Positions 5,208 to 5,945 of a stretch of DNA of 5,945 nucleotides are shown piece after piece (positions within the stretch are counted from its first letter, which is position 1; each line of letters opens with the position of its first letter). Source of the DNA: Gemmatimonas phototrophica. Its GTDB lineage: Bacteria > Gemmatimonadota > Gemmatimonadetes > Longimicrobiales > Gaopeijiaceae. Both the position numbers and the translations under genes were made by a program. The stretch covers positions 1 to 5,945 of the forward strand of contig CAMCNM010000133.1 in NCBI GenBank assembly GCA_945876015.1. Direction: 5' to 3'. The notes below the pieces were generated by a model. It had not been told where the DNA came from, did not search any database, and worked only from the letters and a program-made list of their open reading frames with translations.

Positions 5208-5945
5208 ATGAGACTGGAACGGATAGCTTTGTCCGTCGCGTTCGCGGCAGTCCTCGGGCTCGCCGGCTGCGTTCCGGACAACCAGGCAGCGACCCCGGCC
5301 GCCAACGTGCGGAAGGGCGGCTCGGACGAGACCGGCGAGTACGTCGCTGCGGCGAATTGGTGGAAGCCGAGGGTTGGCGCGGAAGGCAACCTGGCCCACA
5401 CCGCCGACTGCCAGCCTGGCTTGAACGGCGGCAACGGTGGCGTTCAGGCCGGTGGTGGTGGCGGTGGTGGTGGCGGAGCGGCCGCGGCTCGCGACCAGGA
5501 CCCATGCTGGGTCTGGGGCGAGGTCTCGGGCATGGTGGCGGACTCGCCGGATCGCATCATCGTCGCGGTCTGGGGTGACCGGGACCTGCGCACCGGAGCC
5601 GGCCGGCCCGATGGCAGCAACTACGTCGTCGAGGTCAACCGCTCCGGCGACATCACCCGCACGTGGACGGAGTGGGACACGCTCTTCAACACACCCCACC
5701 AGTTCTACATCAACCCGTATGATCCGGAGCGTGCGCTCTATCTCGTCGAGCGCGCCCAGACTCAGCCCGGCCCGAACGGACGCGTCATCCACGAGGCCGT
5801 CTACAAGTTCAGCAACGACGGCAAGACGCTGCTCTGGGCGCTCCAGGATCCGGCGCCGAAGATGAACACGGCGGAGCAGCGGGCCATGGGCAAGTGGGGT
5901 CCGACCGACTTCGGTGACCCCTCGGTGCTTTCGTTCGCGCACGAC
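5208..5945 (+). CDS. Lipoprotein, NHL/amidating-lyase-like propeller (3' partial)
   Basis: The first 246 residues are present and the frame runs off the right edge. Residues 1-21 form a lipoprotein signal: MRLER, a hydrophobic stretch, then the lipobox LAGC with Cys21 as the lipidated residue. Residues 22-66 look like a flexible linker with a WWKP motif. Residues 68-100 form a glycine-rich segment bracketed by Cys68 and Cys100, including nine consecutive Gly (82-90) and four Ala. From Trp101 the sequence becomes propeller-like: VWGEVSGMVADSPDRIIVAVWGD, then YVVEVNRSGDITRTW, TPHQFYINPYDPERALYLVERA and VYKFSNDGKTLLWAL. The repeated strand-turn pattern (aspartate/glycine turn, then a trailing Trp) resembles NHL repeats and the bacterial proteins annotated as peptidyl-alpha-hydroxyglycine amidating-lyase-like. 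Catalysis is unproven; His164 and His195 could be metal ligands. It should sit on the periplasmic face of a membrane or on the cell surface. It diverges from the DUF5916 gene. Confidence 0.85.
   Translation, partial: MRLERIALSVAFAAVLGLAGCVPDNQAATPAANVRKGGSDETGEYVAAANWWKPRVGAEGNLAHTADCQPGLNGGNGGVQAGGGGGGGGGAAAARDQDPCWVWGEVSGMVADSPDRIIVAVWGDRDLRTGAGRPDGSNYVVEVNRSGDITRTWTEWDTLFNTPHQFYINPYDPERALYLVERAQTQPGPNGRVIHEAVYKFSNDGKTLLWALQDPAPKMNTAEQRAMGKWGPTDFGDPSVLSFAHD
5451..5477 (+). repeat. Nine-codon poly-glycine tract with 12-bp tandem repeat
   Basis: Nine Gly codons (residues 82-90) consist of two exact tandem copies of GGTGGTGGTGGC (5451-5474) plus GGA. The tract lies in the linker of the lipoprotein between its anchor and the propeller. 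Unlike the DUF5916 tract, this one is an obvious DNA tandem repeat, so its length could vary by 12-bp (4-residue) or 3-bp steps without breaking the frame. Confidence 0.9.

Noticed and set aside
5190..5942. A 250-codon open frame on the - strand opposite the lipoprotein gene
   Set aside because: The + strand has an ideal ribosome-binding site, a lipobox and propeller motifs. The - strand product has no recognisable features and would overlap the whole lipoprotein gene.

Overview
The window is GC-rich bacterial chromosomal DNA with dense coding on alternating strands. It holds five genes, two of them cut by the window edges, and no RNA genes, insertion sequences, CRISPR arrays or phage genes that I can see. 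The high GC, the DUF5916-type outer-membrane protein with a CBM9-like front domain, the lipoprotein with an NHL/amidating-lyase-like propeller and the glycine-rich insertions suggest a Gram-negative, double-membraned soil or sediment lineage such as Gemmatimonadota, Candidatus Eisenbacteria or Acidobacteriota. That placement is an inference from gene content; no marker gene in the window proves it.

Layout, left to right: (1) the C-terminal half of an ABC exporter, with the complete ATPase domain, on the + strand (2-877, open at the left edge). (2) A GT8-like glycosyltransferase on the - strand (884-1756), meeting the ABC gene tail to tail with 6 bp between stops. (3) A secreted or membrane-anchored TPR protein on the + strand (1831-2652; a longer GTG start at 1774 is less likely), resembling the RMDN-type TPR fold. 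(4) A 776-residue DUF5916 outer-membrane barrel protein on the - strand (2660-4990), tail to tail with the TPR gene across 7 bp. (5) A lipoprotein with a beta-propeller-like domain on the + strand (5208 to the right edge), head to head with the DUF5916 gene across a 217-bp intergenic region.

Strands run + - + - +, so no two neighbours can share an operon and each gene should be its own transcription unit. The two divergent gaps (1757-1830 and 4991-5207) must hold the promoters of four genes. The strongest functional link is genes 4 and 5: both encode exported envelope proteins, both carry a long uninterrupted glycine run, and they share a control region with a 12-bp exact direct repeat and an imperfect palindrome. 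The ABC exporter and glycosyltransferase would fit a larger glycan or lipid export locus to the left, but nothing inside the window proves that. I see no clear evidence of a complete new defence or mobile system; the items most worth checking are the glycine-rich envelope pair and its control region.
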